Assembly (NCBI GenBank): GCA_963920525.1
Contig: OY986436.1
Location: forward strand, 10,252,001-10,316,000
Direction: 5' to 3'
DNA from: Dichetophora obliterata
Taxonomy: Eukaryota; Arthropoda; Insecta; Diptera; Sciomyzidae
DNA: 64,000 nucleotides
Of this stretch, positions 34,762-47,719 are shown piece by piece (within the stretch, counting starts at the first letter, position 1; the number at the start of each line of letters is the position of its first letter). The translations under genes and the position numbers were made by a program. The notes under the pieces are model-generated. The model saw only the letters and a list, made by a program, of their open reading frames with translations, was not told the DNA's origin and searched no databases.

Positions 34762-35359
34762 GTAAATATTTATACAGTTAAAATATTTTGCAATATCTAA
34801 TTTGGCTAAGTGGGATTTTTCAGAATTGTGTCAAATGTATTTGGAAATAATTTTCCCACCCAAAGACAAATTCATTAATATTTCGATTTTGCAAATTCCT
34901 CTTTGTACAGCGAATTTATTACTTATTGTGAACTTGCACTCTTTAACTCGTTGGAATTTGTCTGTTTAGTAAAGTTCTTATGTCTATTCAATGAGTGTGA
35001 ATGCAACAGCTGTATGTCACAAATGTTGCATATTGACTCATTCATTCTCTGGAATTTTTTGTACAATTGGTTGGAAGTTTTCTGCTTGAGGGTTGGCGTA
35101 GCAAGTAGCTATTCTAACTATTCTATACTACTTTTTTATGTGTAGATGGTAAAATGCTCATAGCCCGGTTTACACTTCAAATCGCTCATAAAATCGTTTG
35201 TCAAATAGTTTGACAACAAAAGTGTTCATTCTCATCAAATTGTTCGTCAAATATAATTTTTTCTTGAACACCAAAGTAAGCATATCGCGATGACGGAAAA
35301 GGGGAGATTACGATTTCCGGGGCGCCGCGATTTGATATTGGATTCAGGAAGGTCTTTAA

Positions 35360-35523
35360 TGCCCATATTACACGGCGTCCATTTGATAGGCGTACAAATT
35401 ATTTTGTTGTTGTTTTCAATGCGAAACTGTCAAAAACTTTGGAAAATACAACAACATCCATACAACAACCATATTATACGGCCAGGTGTATGCCGAGCAA
35501 ACGGACATAGTGTAACATGGGCA
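35360..35523. mobile_element. MITE family F, copy 3 (TAA duplication)
   Basis: Ends TGCCCATATTACACGGCGTC and CGGACATAGTGTAACATGGGCA. TAA flanks both sides (35357-35359, 35524-35526). The interior retains the AACTGTCAAAAACTTTGG block seen in copy 1. Confidence 0.8.
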
Positions 35524-35529
35524 TAACAA

Positions 35530-36600
35530 AAAATAAGAATGGCCGAAGGAAAAATTGTTTAAAAGATTTGTTTTGAAGTTATCGATTTTTTAAGAACTTT
35601 TTTTAGATGTTTTAAGAAAACTACTATATTCTTCTAAGTGTATAACCGATATTGCTGATTAAGGTGAAAGGTAATGCATAATGCTTTTATAATAATTTTT
35701 AGTTAATCAAATCCGTTGAGTATTTAATATTTTATAGCTATTTGTATGCAAAAGTAAAATATTTGCTTATATAAAACCGTTATTTTCTCAAAACTACCGT
35801 TATTACTATGGATGAAAAAAGTAAATTATTGAAGCCTGAAAATTTATCTTTTGTTTGGCATATAATACATATGATTTATTTGAATTTTTTGTGTTTTTTT
35901 ATTTTATTACCTTAGTTGTTTTGTATTCTTTGCACACTATTATTTGTATTCTTTGCACACTATTATGCACACTTGATGAATAGGATTTTCTAGCCTGCGA
36001 AAAAAATTTTAAATTTTTAGTTGATCAGTTTTGGACAATCCAGTAGCAAATAGCAATTTTTATTAATATTGTGTAATATAGTGTAAATTGTAAAGAATAT
36101 ATATATATATATATTAATATATCAAATGTAAGGTTAAATTGTAAGCTTTAAAAATAAAATAAAATTGTATTACCTTAATAACGCAAATTTAGTAGAAAAG
36201 AACGGTTTATTAACTACAAATTTCAAATATGATGTAGTTTTGCTTATAAAATTACAAATACGCTTGCTAATGATATAAGTATTGTATATCATTGAAAAGT
36301 TAATTTAATTATCTTTTAAATGACATACCAACCTTTTAGATCTATTGGATACTGGCAAAGAAATGGATTTTTTGAAGATCTTTTTGCACAAAAAAAAAAA
36401 AAAAAACAAAAAATCTATAACTTGATAACTAGTAATCGATTTTTTGCTCGGCCAAAATTTTTTGTTTTACTCTACCAGACAATACTTTCAAATCGCGTCG
36501 CCCCCAAAATCGTAATCGTGCCACGAAAAATTTTAAGTAGCGCTTGTTATTAAAATCGTATTGGAAAAAGAAGAAATTATTTTTTAAACTAAACACACAC
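35530..36600. other. AT-rich DNA without recognised features
   Basis: Includes a short direct repeat TATTCTTTGCACACTATTAT near 35925-35965 and a TA tract near 36103-36119. From 36600 to about 36700 a decayed P-type head (TTGCTGTCATATACAAATTT) is visible. No gene signal. Confidence 0.45.
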
Positions 36601-37075
36601 CGCATTGCTGTCATATACAAATTTTCATGTTAATCGGAAACAAAATTGCCACATGAACTAAATTAACAAATTTGGCATAATTGAAGAATAGTGAAAACTC
36701 AAATTTCTCATTTTTTTATAAATTATATGTATTAAGACCTAAGTCTATATCTGGAAAAATTTCAGGTCGCTCTCAAGTTGTTTAGAAGTTATAGGGGTCC
36801 AAAGTTGTAAAAATTGGCCTAAAAAACTCGTGATTTTATTTTCCTACAAACTAATAATTATGGGTATCAAAAGAAAGGATATACTGTTACCTATTCAATC
36901 TTAAGCCATCAATCTTAAAAATATATGCATTACTTTTGAATATATAACATTTACGTATTATGCACACTTGATGGTTTATCCTTTTACGAAATTACAAGTT
37001 TCCATTATTATTAAATCAAATAATATGAAATTAAATCAAAGGGTCCAAAGTTGAAAAAAGGGCTTGAAAAGCTAT

Positions 37076-37295
37076 CAGCCCAATTCTGAATGATTTTCCC
37101 CGGGGAATCCGAAAAGGGAGTTTTAATTTTTAAGATAAATTTCAAAAACATTGGAAAATTTTTAAAGCTAATTTGTTCATCAACCGTCAATCTTCATGAA
37201 TGTAAACAAAAAAAAATGTGATATCTTTATCTGCTGTCTTAAAAATTAAACTCCCTTTTCCAATTCCCCGAGAAAAATCATTCAGAATTGGGCTG
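37076..37295. mobile_element. MITE family G, copy 2 (220 bp)
   Basis: Ends CAGCCCAATTCTGAATGATT and, inverted, AATCATTCAGAATTGGGCTG, as in copy 1, with TAT on both sides. Inner TGTGATATCTTTATCTGCTG is shared. Confidence 0.8.
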
Positions 37296-37756
37296 TATAT
37301 CGTTGTTATGTTTAAACAAAACTAAGCAAAAGAAAGGCTATGTTATTACCCATTTAATAAGCTATTAACCATAAAGTTCCATTAATTATTTTTTATAATA
37401 AAAAAAATTAAAGTTTTTTTATAATATAACTCTTTTTATGTACCAAAGTTTATTTTTTTTATTGAATTTGGACTTTCAGCTTAATATATCAAAACATTAA
37501 AATTTTTCATAAAAAATCGCGTGATTTAGCGCTTATTAAGCGGTGATAACACCAGAATTTCTGATCGCTTGGGGTATTTACCCTTGTACGGAATGTTGTT
37601 ATCGCCATTCTGCATAAGGCAAAGCAATTTCCTTATGATGAGATATATTTTGGGATTACGTCATCTTTTCTTTTGGGCTTATGACCGCTTCATAAGAGGT
37701 CATAATCCCAAATCCAATTTTTGGACTATGTCCTCTTTTAAAGCTTAAAATGACAG

Positions 37757-37925
37757 TATCTACTCTCTGAGGCTTACCAATGTCTGCAGAGAGGTGGTGG
37801 CTCAAAAGAAATATTAATTCAATTGAAGAAACAGTCTGTTTCAGGAGGGATTTGAAACCGGGCTACTGCGGTTTTAAACATACGGGTCACGCAATCTTAA
37901 CTAACATGCCAAGGTTGCCATAGAA
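37757..37925 (-). repeat. tRNA-derived SINE, truncated copy
   Basis: On the minus strand: TGGCATGTTAGTTAAG (A-box-like), CAGTAGCCCGGTTTCAAATC (B box), then AATTGAATTAATA and CACCTCTCTGCAGACATTGG, matching in order the full copy at 44351-44687. It diverges after the CTCAGAGAGTA word, so its 3' half is missing. Confidence 0.7.
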
Positions 37926-38113
37926 ATACAAAATGTTTATAAAATTTTTAAAAAAATTTGCAGACCAACAGCATAAACCTGATTTACTGTTACTTTGATT
38001 GTCAAAATAATAGAGGGATATGTAATAATTATAAAGATGAAGTTTAAAATTGGAGTTATGTCAGCTAACCGAGTTGCTATCGAAAATACTATGGGCGTAA
38101 CAGTGGGCGTATA

Positions 38114-39507
38114 TCGACTAGATATGGGCATTTCCACCAAAAGGTCTAGCACGACTGAAAAATTAAGTGTTACTGAAAACTCTTTTAAACCTTATAATAC
38201 AGACAAAAAATGTTTAAATGTATATTGTGAGAGTACTGAAAGCTGATATTAATTTTAATTAAAAAAAAAACAACAAACATGATGATTGGGAAAAAATGTT
38301 TAAAAATGGTGACAAAAGTTGAAAAATTTTAACGAAAGTTGGAATTTTACAAATATAATAAGTACTCGTATAATACAAAGTTGAATAAATTTTTTTCAGT
38401 TTTCGATTTTTGCGGTTCTGAATTAAGCTTTATATGTTTTTCTGTATCAATTAAATAAATGAAACTAAAAAAAATCTGTACTTCTTTGAAGGGAAAAATC
38501 TGTAAGGTTTGAAAGAGCGAGGATGATTTGACGTCAGGAAGTTTTGTCATTTTCAAATATAACGGAAACCATGCTTTGTACAAAGCGCACACAATTGTCA
38601 ATTATTGCCTGTCATCCGTTGAGCATTACATATGAAAATGCCAGTCGCATCTCTGACGTGCTTTTTGCTGCACGTGTTTTTATTTTTTGTGGTGTTTTCT
38701 TCTTAATTTTACCTACTTATGTGTTAGCGTTAAATGTAATGGTGACATTTTACTCGTTTTACTCTTAGCGATCTTAGCTATTATGCAATAAAGTTTATTA
38801 CATCATCAATTATGTTGTAATATTTGACATTGTCGATAAGTTGAAAAATATTAAGTTAAGATTGGTTAAAGGATGATGATTAAAAACCTCCTAAGGCTCT
38901 GTCGAATCCTCCTCATAAGTAGCATTTTCCCATTTCCTCTAAGTCACTTCGTCCAGGGAAAACTATTTGGTATTCATATTTGAAATATAAATGATTTTTC
39001 AGGTTAAATAATTAAGGAACAATATCCGCTATTAAATTTTTAGCGATGCAATAAATTTTTAGTGCAAATTATAAAATATATTTTTTCGTCAAATTATTTA
39101 TGCTCTACCCTAATGTATGTATCGTGACGTATCATATTGTGTTTTGTATAAAAATAGTTAAAATCATTTTTCAATGAAACAATTATGAATATATAACAAC
39201 TTTATTTCATATGATATTAAAACAACTTTCATAAAAAAACTCGTATTCACTTATCAGACTTTTTCGTTTATATTGATCCAGACAAAATTCACTTCTATTT
39301 TTTGTTACGTAACACGTCCTTTTTTTTGCTTATATCTTTGGACAGTACTTTCGATCGCTTCCACCTTTTACAATATATATAGTTCTGCAAGAGTGCTATC
39401 CATAAAAAAAGGACAAAATAGTTAAAATTTTTCTTTGCATTTTTTAATTTTTAGCAACAAAAAAATCGTAAGAACGTTACGTGTGCGACCATGGAAATAC
39501 CCATATG
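38114..39507. mobile_element. Element L, longer copy
   Basis: Ends ATATGGGCATTTCCACCAAA and, inverted, CATGGAAATACCCATATG. The right part again holds a TTACGTAAC word and a second TTACGTGTG variant. At 1.4 kb it is twice the Ndf-intron copy, so it probably holds extra insertions I could not delimit. Confidence 0.5.
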
Positions 39508-39539
39508 TTTGTGACAGATATTAACTACTGTTATACCGC

Positions 39540-40560
39540 CATTTTGTGTGAACTCAACGCATACTTTTGTTGTGAGTTTAAAATTCTAAACATTAATTTT
39601 TCCAAAAATTTAAATTGTCTGAACAACCATTTGAACAACCATTTCTTTTAAATCACATTTAAAAACTTTAAATTAATTGTATACAATTTTAATCAAAATT
39701 CATTTCAAGGCAGAAATAAACGACGTGAAATGTTACGTGACATTTGACAAGTACACGTTTCAACTTTCCACTATTGGTCTCGTTGCAAAATCTACTACTT
39801 TTTTGCGCAATGTCTATCGTTCATGGCAAAGCAACACTGTGCTCACCTTCGCATTACATTCCTCAAAATTGACAGAAGAAAACAAAAAAAAAAGCAAAAA
39901 AAAAAAACAAAAACTCACGAAGACAAGTCAAAACGAAAAAGAAAGAAATTTTCAATAGACTTCAGCCGTGAAGTAGTCAGAAAAGTTGCTCGTCTACGCG
40001 ATTCCAACATATTTATAAGATAAAAAATGGAATTAATTAAAAAAAATTGAGAAAATTAAAATAATTGCAATAGTAGCATGATTGCAGAAAATGCAAGTGA
40101 AATTTATGCAAATATTTATGAATTTTAATGAAATAAGAAAAAAAAAAAGAATAAAGGTGCGACGACAAAAAAACATTTCTCTTTCTCATGAAGAATGCAA
40201 AAAAAAAAAAAATATGTAATGAAAAAGCAGAAATAAAAAAAATATACTCAGACGTCGACGACGACAGCGGCGAAGACTGCGACGAGCAACGAAGACGAAT
40301 TACAATTCGTGCGCGAAAACCGAATCGAACGAATGTGTTGTTTTTTTTGTAAATGTTTTTTGTTTTTGTTATCTTTGCTATAATATAAATGTGAATGCTC
40401 CACAAAGAAAAGTGGGTTGTTGGGTGGTGGATGAGCGAGCGATATAGACATAGAGAGAGTGAGGTTGGAAGGGGTGGGGGGGGGAGGGTAGGGTAAGTAG
40501 GAGGCAGGCAGGCGTGATGTGGGCAGTGGAATTTTGTTGCGTATGTCAATCTAGTGATGC
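39540..40560. other. Non-repetitive stretch with GAC/ACG-rich patch
   Basis: Around 40245-40330 the sequence becomes unusually CpG-rich for this window (CGTCGACGACGACAGCGGCG, then CGACGAGCAACGAAGACG), followed by GT-containing T-rich DNA. It could be a promoter or leader; the long minus-strand frame here (40549-40037, proline- and phenylalanine-rich) reflects base composition rather than a gene. G-run at 40476-40488. Confidence 0.25.
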
Positions 40561-41472
40561 TCCTCCGTTGGGAAAATGCGATCGCATCGACTCAATTTAG
40601 TATTTTTTTGTCTTGTTTCTGTTTTTTATACATATTATATTTTTGCCAATTATCGGTTTTTTTATTGTCTTATTTCCTTGAACATTTGCAATTAATTTAG
40701 CAAGAATTTAATTTGATGGTTTATTAGAAAATAAAATGCATTTAAAAATATGTCAGAAATGGTCTTTAAAAAGAAACGGGAGTAAAACAATTGACTAGAA
40801 TTTTTTGTGAATTTGAAACACATTTCAAGGAATGCCTGCATACTAAAATCGATAAATTTCTCTATCAACAGTTTCTTTTTCATAGCCTATTTTATCGATT
40901 TAGCTAGAGAATCTCTGAGCGAAATCAAATACTAATTTAAAAATATTGAATAATTTCCACGCAAAATCTGCATGATTTTAACCTTAAAATCTACTGACAG
41001 TTTTTGATTTTGTGAAATCCATCTCTGACAACCATAATTTTTTTTTGCTCTCATACTTAATGTTTATCACATGGTAACCAGAGAGCGGATTTTGAAAAAT
41101 CCTAAAGCTAAATCTCCACCTCTTAAGCTAAATTTGTAGTTTTTAGCGATAATTGTTTTTAGAGATAATTCTGAAAAACGGCATCGCTAATTTTCATGCT
41201 AAAAATTTTAGAGCTTTAACGAAAAATAAATTTTAGCTTTTATCGCTAAATTTTTAGCGATTTCCAGAAACTTTTATTTTTGCCTTCATTTTGGAGTCCA
41301 ATAAATTATTGCCGCTAAATTTAAAATAAAAAGATTTTTCAATTAAAAGCTTAATTTTAGAGTTATTTATTTAGAAAAATTCATGCCTTGTCTGTTTTCA
41401 AAGATTAATATACCAATTTAAAGCACTTTTTCGAAAACTTGCTCTTCGTATTTATCAGTTGTAGTAATATTA

Positions 41473-41735
41473 GGGGTATTCACGATTCAGTGCACTTGCC
41501 AGTGGATTTGAGGACTTGATAACTTGTGCACTTTGCAAGAACAAAATATGCGTGCGTGAAAAATCTGCACAATTGCTTTTCTACTTTAGCCTAAAAATTG
41601 AGGACTTGAAGTAGTTGTGTTTGTGCACATTGAAAATTTGCACAGCTTTGAAAAAGTGATAGTGGTGTGTTCACGTAAACCTGTTTGCACAAGTCCTCAA
41701 CTGCACAAGCAAGTGCACTAAGTCGTGAATACACA
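41473..41735. mobile_element. MITE 'R' (~263 bp)
   Basis: Imperfect arms of about 55 bp: GTATTCACGATTCAGTGCAC and GAGGACTTG on the left, CAAGTCCTC and GTGCACTAAGTCGTGAATAC on the right. GTGCAC/TTGCAC words recur through the interior. Left flank TTA; target duplication unclear. Confidence 0.6.
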
Positions 41736-41829
41736 TAATTATGTGTTATAACTTGAAAGTGTGCAGTTAAATCGAAAAAAACACAAAAATAAAATATAAA
41801 CCATACAACTAAAAATAACCAAAATAAAA

Positions 41830-42890
41830 CCACAAAATATGTAAATAAATAAAAAATAAAACATAAAATAAAAAAAATATTAAAATAAAACTAATATGAA
41901 AAAATATATATAAATTCAATTAAAATAATAAATGAAGAGAATAAAATAAACAAAATAACTAAAATTAATCATGAAAATAAAAACACTAATAAAAAAATTA
42001 AAAAATAAAAAAATAATTACAAAATAAAAAAATCATTAAAAAAATAATTGAAATAATAAAAAAATTATTAAAAATATAAATAATAATAATTAAAAAATAA
42101 TTAAAAAAATTATTAAAAAATAATTAAAAAATAATTAAAATAATTATTAAAAAATAATTAAAAAAATAATAAAAAAATTATTAGAAAAAAAATTAGAAAA
42201 AATAAATAAGAAATAATTAAAAAACAATAAAAAAAAATAAAAAAATAAATAAAAAAATAATTAAAAAAATAATAAAAAATAATTAAAAAAATTTTTAAAA
42301 AATTATAATTTTTTTTTTAAAAATAATAAAAAAATAATTAAAAAATTATTAAAAAGTAATTAAAGAATAATTAAAAAATTTTAAAAAAATTATTAAAAAA
42401 ATTAATAAAAAAATAATAAAAAAATTAATAATAAATTATTAAAAAATTTAATAAAAAATAATTAAAAAATTACTAAAAAATAAATAAAAAATATTTAAAA
42501 AAATAATAAAAAAACTAATTAAAAAAAATAAAAAGAAATAATTAAAAGCAATAATTAAAAAAATAATTAAAAAATAAAAAAATTATTAAAAAATAATAAA
42601 AAATTAATAAAAATATTAAAAAAAATATTAAAAAATTAATAAAAAATAAAAATTAATTAAAAAATTATTTACAAAAAATGGATAAAAAATATTTTAAAAA
42701 AGAATTAAAAAATAATTAAAAATAATTAAAAAAATAATTAAAATAAAAACAAATAAAAAATAAAATTGAAAAATAAAAAATAAAATTTAAAAATAAAAAA
42801 TAAAATTTAAAAATAAAAAATAAAATTTAAAAATAAAAATTTGAAATAAAAAATAAAATCAAAAAATAAAATAAAAAAAATAAAATATTG
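41830..42890. repeat. A-rich, almost G/C-free low-complexity array (1.06 kb)
   Basis: The top strand is mostly AAAAATAATTAAAAAA-type text with very few G or C, strongly skewed to A on one strand. It begins right after MITE R and stops abruptly at 42890 where normal sequence returns. No coding. Confidence 0.9.
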
Positions 42891-42899
42891 AAGCATATG

Positions 42900-44340
42900 A
42901 GCGTTGTGTTGCTGTGCACAAAGAACACAATATTGTTACAATATAGAAGGAAACTGAGTACAGATTTGAAAGCAGCGTTGAAAGTACATATAGGATGATA
43001 TTCGGTTTATCGGATACGAAATTTGTAGATTAGTATTATTTATCCAAACATATCTTCATGTAAGAGGACTGCTATTATATTGTTCACAACTGTATATAAT
43101 ATATAACAAACTTAACTTGAATATGAAATGAAACAAAAGCTTGTATATTTTAATTTTGAATAATAATAATTTTTTTTGAAGGACTAAGGCCCTGCACTAT
43201 AATCAATACCACCAAAATTTAGAAAATAAGATAACAATCAAAATATCTGTGCTATCTCGAGAGTACTTTTAGATTCGAATATCCTCCACACAGGAGACTG
43301 TGATTAAAGATCGAGAGTAGCATAGTTTTTGGCAGGATATTGTAACTTTAAGTCTATATTTACTTTTGCTTTACAAAAATCTGAGCATTTTGAAATCGTT
43401 CTTTTTTTACTGCTTTTTGCAAAAAACTTTGTCCTTGCGGGAGAGAAAGACATGTTTTTTTTCCTTAAAGTTTTTTGGGAGATCTTGACAATCTTATGCA
43501 ACTTCTGAGACCTCTTAGAATGTGAAATTCGAAAAAACTATTGTAATTCGATACGTTCTATTGTCAATACGTTCTATTGACAATACGTTCTATTGTCGTT
43601 TGTACCCTTTCGTTTTAACTAATATACCGTTTGTATCTGTTCGTACCACTGATAAATCATCTGTAACCTTTGTATTTATGTATTTGTATCATCGTTTGTA
43701 CTTGTTAAGAAAAAAAAATTTTTTTTCTAAAAATTTATATTTTTAAAGTCTAAAGAAAAAATAAAAAAAAACATCGGTACAAACGGGTACAAACGATTCC
43801 CTTCACAATAGCGTTAACAAAAATAATTTATCTCAACATGAGTTGCGGACCAATTTTTCTTACCCCCATATTTTACCCCCCTTAAGGTACAAACGAAAAT
43901 TAAGGTGGTACAATCAGGTACACACCGAGTACAATCGAATGAAAAAAATAAATTCCCTTCCGAGAAGTGGGTTGCCTACTTCTCATAGGTGTAGAAACAT
44001 GTGGTATTAAATCTGAAGCAAGTTTTATGCCTTGACCTCAGTCGCTAAATCTATTCTATCTATATATTTATTACTGTAAGGGTCTCCTTATTCCAGCAGA
44101 TCTACAAACGCTACAGGAACACTCGATATCTCATAGGAAAGGTCTGAAGCTGTAGGATGGGTGGGGTAGGATGGGTGGTACCGTTTAGCAGATATGAGCG
44201 TTTAATATTGAAAAAATGGCAAATAAACTTAAGACACGAACATGCTTTAATGTGAATGAGACACCGTCATTCCCAAAGCGAATATTTTAGCCATTTCTTA
44301 ATCTATTTTTTCGGTACTTATCTTATATTTTACTTGGGTA
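42900..44340. other. Unassigned DNA
   Basis: A short direct triplication of ATACGTTCTATTG lies at 43549-43600, and GTACAAACG words recur through 43600-43920. No gene or element ends recognised. Confidence 0.4.
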
Positions 44341-44350
44341 AACGTTCTTA

Positions 44351-44687
44351 GTGGCGACCGTAGCCTAGTGGGTAGAGTGCGTGGCCCCTAAGCTTAAGAA
44401 CCGCGGCAGCCCGGGTTCAATTCCAGCTCAGACAGAAAGTTTTTTCAATTGAATTAATTTTTCTGTTGGGTCGTCACCTCTCTGCAGACAATGGCAAACC
44501 TCAGAGAGTAAAAATTGCCATGGAAAGCTTCTTGAGAACATAAGCCGTTCGGAGTCGGCATAAAACAGGTAGGTCCAGTTCTCGGTCATTTGTGATCAAA
44601 CATTTAATAACACGCACAACACAATTGATCAATAGAAGCTAGGTCAAAGTCCTTCCAAGGGCTGAAATGGCCAGTTTATTTATTTTT
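44351..44687 (+). mobile_element. tRNA-derived SINE, full length, 12-bp target duplication
   Basis: The head has a tRNA-like A box (TAGCCTAGTGGGTAGAGTGC) and B box (GGGTTCAATTCC), the internal Pol III promoter. The body includes CACCTCTCTGCAGACAATGG and AACATAAGCCGTTCGGAGTC. A perfect 12-bp direct repeat, TAAACGTTCTTA, lies at 44339-44350 and 44688-44699, so insertion by target-primed reverse transcription is well supported. The 3' end is T-rich (TTTATTTATTTT) rather than poly-A. Confidence 0.9.
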
Positions 44688-44699
44688 TAAACGTTCTTA

Positions 44700-46640
44700 A
44701 AAAATAGTTTCAAAGTTAAAGTCTATTGTTAATAAATATTTAAAATATTTAAATGAATAGAATCTACTTATATATTTATTTCAGTTTTGGATTTCTGAGA
44801 TGTCTGGATTGGCCAGAATGTCCAGAGTGGTAAATGAGGTATCGAATGAAAGTGCTGAATATGAAGGTGTGCACAATTGAGTTGGTTTTTCGATTAGTGA
44901 CCTTTGACCTGAAATATGAGCGTTTAAAGAGAACTTCTTAAATAAAATGTAAACTAAAAGAGATGAAAGAACATGATGTAAGAAGGCATTTAAGACATTG
45001 CTAAGATGTACAACAAACACATTTTTCGCTATCTCTTACGGATGCCCTACAATAAGCATTTTTTTGTAACTACAATAACATGTGTGAATATACATATATT
45101 GTGATGTTGAAATTTCTTCCAAATAATAAATTTGAAAAATTTCCGTTATTTTGGCATTTAATTAACGTATACAGTTTATTTATAAGAAATTTCCGTGGTT
45201 GCAAAAAAATAACGGTATACGAAAGTTTTTTTGATAATATTTTCCACGGATAGTAAGAAAAGATTTACCGTTACCTCACTAATTCAAAGTTTTATATGGT
45301 TTTCTAGAAACCTCTAAAATATTAAACTTTTGCTCAAAAAATAGGCCAAAATATGTTTTTGTTGAACATTTTTTGAAAAAAAATTTTCTTTTTCCAAACT
45401 CTTTCATATGACATATAATTTATTAGCAAAAATTGCTTCATTTTGACACATAGTTCAATAAAGAGTTTCCTTTGATTTTTATCATTAGCTATGATTTTTT
45501 GATGAAAATTAATTTGTTCAAAATGTTGTATTTATATTTTTTACAAAGTTCTACAGCTTAAAAAATAATTTTGTAAAAAAAATGTTTAAATATATCAAAC
45601 CACTCCAAGGTTAAAATATCATGGCCAGGAGGAAATTAAAACTTTGTGACATTGTCTTAGGGGGGTGGGGTACATATAATATGGGGTAAGGGGCCAAAAT
45701 GTATGACATATATAGGGACTACTCCTAATAAGCATAATTTTAACTATCATTTTTGTATAACGACTTGAGAATATGTAAGAAAAACCCAAACATTTTTGAA
45801 AATAAGAATACAGAGTGAAAAAGGGAAGGGGGGGGGGGGGTCAAGATTTTTTGACAACGTGTGACACAAAGGAAAAGGGTATTAAATAGACCAAAATGTT
45901 GTGAAAAAATCTTTGGAATATTTGGACCTTTTACGAAAAAACGCAGCCATGTTTCGATTCTTTTAAAACGAAAACTATTATTTTGTTGTTTCAACTGAAA
46001 AGTAAGGAATTGTTTAAAACTTCCTTTATCCTTAATACAGCAACAAGTTCTTTTTCGATATAATTTTTTTTTACATATCAGATTAGGATAGTTCAATTGA
46101 AAACAATATTAAATTTTTTCAAATGTTCGTAAAAATTTTTTTAAACGTATTCAGTTTTTATATGAAGAAAGATGGAAAATATTTTGTCTTTTGGTTGAAA
46201 GGTACAGGATTTGTAGTTCTAAATGAAATGTTGGCGATAAAAAAATAATAGGATCAGTGCTTACATTTGATCTATCGAGGTATTATTTGAAAAAGATGAA
46301 TCATTTACATTAGTTAAGTTTTTTTAAGAATTGTTCAACTTAGTTTATTTGAGGAGCTCAATCTTAAAGAGAAAACTATTCAAGAGGAATGAAAAACATT
46401 TGATCGCTATGAACATTTAACAAAAGAGCGCTCATGTTTTTTATAGTCAGGAGTGGGGAAATTAATATGAATCGTACGTCAAATGAATAATATTGATCCT
46501 AAGTAGTTTTAGCAAACCCTGTATTAAGTCATGCAGTTGTTGCTTACAACTTATTCGGTCAGTTACAGTTCCTTTACCACGGCTGTGCAATGGGTTAAAG
46601 TTTTACTACTGTCAAATTCCAATATGAGGTTCATTTTATA
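44700..46640. other. Unassigned DNA
   Basis: No element ends or coding signal seen. A G-run lies at 45830-45841. Frames such as 46096-45740 minus show no family resemblance. Confidence 0.4.
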
Positions 46641-46645
46641 CATAC

Positions 46646-47712
46646 ATGGGCACACTGCAGTAAATATTTACTGCATTACTAGAAGCAGTAATCAGTAAAA
46701 TTTTACTGATAATGAAATTCAATTTGCATTACCAGTAAATTTTTACTGATTACTGGAGAAAATTGCAGTAAAAATAAATTTTTACTGATTACTGGGAAAA
46801 AATTGCAGTACAAATAAATTTTTACTGATAATGAAATTCAATTTGCATTACCAGTAAATTTTTACTGATTACTGGAAAAAATTGCAGTAAAAATAAATTT
46901 TTACTGATAATGAAATTTAATTTGCATTACCAGTAAATTTTTACTGATTACTGAGAAAATTTGCAGTAAAAATAAATTTTTACTGATTACTGAAAAAAAT
47001 TGCAGTAAAAATAAATTTTTACTGATTACTGAAAAAAATTGCAGTAAAAATAAATTTTTACTGATTACTGAAAAAAATTGCAGTAAAAATAAATTTTTAC
47101 TGCTTACTGAATTAATTTGCAAAAATAAATTTTTACTGCAATATTTTCAGTAATCAGTAAAAATGTATTTTTACTGCAATTATTTTTAGTAATGCAGTAA
47201 AAATTAATTTTTACTGATTACTGAACAAAATTGCAAATTAAATTTTTACTGCAATTTTTTCAGTAATCAGTAAAAATTTATTTTTACTGCAATTTTTTTC
47301 AGTAATCAGTAAAAATTTATTTTTACTGCAATTTTTTTCAGTAATCAGTAAAAATTTATTTTTACTGCAATTTTTTTCAGTAATCAGTAAAAATTTATTT
47401 TTACTGCAAATTTTTTCAGTAATCAGTAAAAATTTACTGGTAATGCAAATTAAATTTCATTATCAGTAAAAATTTATTTTTACTGCAATTTTTTTCAGTA
47501 ATCAGTCAAAATTTACTGGTAATGCAAATTGAATTTCATTATCAGTAAAAATTTATTTGTACTGCAATTTTTTCCCAGTAATCAGTAAAAATTTATTTTT
47601 ACTGCAATTTTTTTCAGTAATCAGTAAAATTTTACTGGTAATGCAAATTGAATTTCATTATCAGTAAAAATTTATTTTTACTGCAATTTTACTGGTACTG
47701 CAAAGTGCCCAT
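46646..47712. repeat. 1.07-kb palindrome built of ~40-bp repeats
   Basis: Left half: units like TGCAGTAAAAATAAATTTTT followed by ACTGATTACTGAAAAAAAT, about 40 bp each. Right half: the same units inverted (TTTTTTTCAGTAATCAGTAA). Ends ATGGGCACACTGCAGTA and, inverted, TACTGCAAAGTGCCCAT. Rare variants sit at mirrored places: GCAGTACAAATAAA at 46805-46818 against TTTATTTGTACTGC at 47552-47565, and ACTGGGAAAAAATT against AATTTTTTCCCAGT. The centre is near 47185. Non-coding despite repetitive frames. Confidence 0.85.
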
Positions 47713-47719
47713 CTATGAT

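Noticed and set aside
40037..40549. 170-residue minus-strand frame
   Set aside because: It has long runs of P, F and S from simple-sequence DNA, with no domain and no splice context.
44351..44430. Functional tRNA gene
   Set aside because: A and B boxes are present, but the acceptor stem does not close and a 337-bp body with target duplications shows it is a SINE.
46901..47122. Repetitive frame with LFLLQFFSVISKN units
   Set aside because: It is the translation of the ~40-bp repeats in the 46646-47712 palindrome; unit length and stops do not keep a frame across the array.
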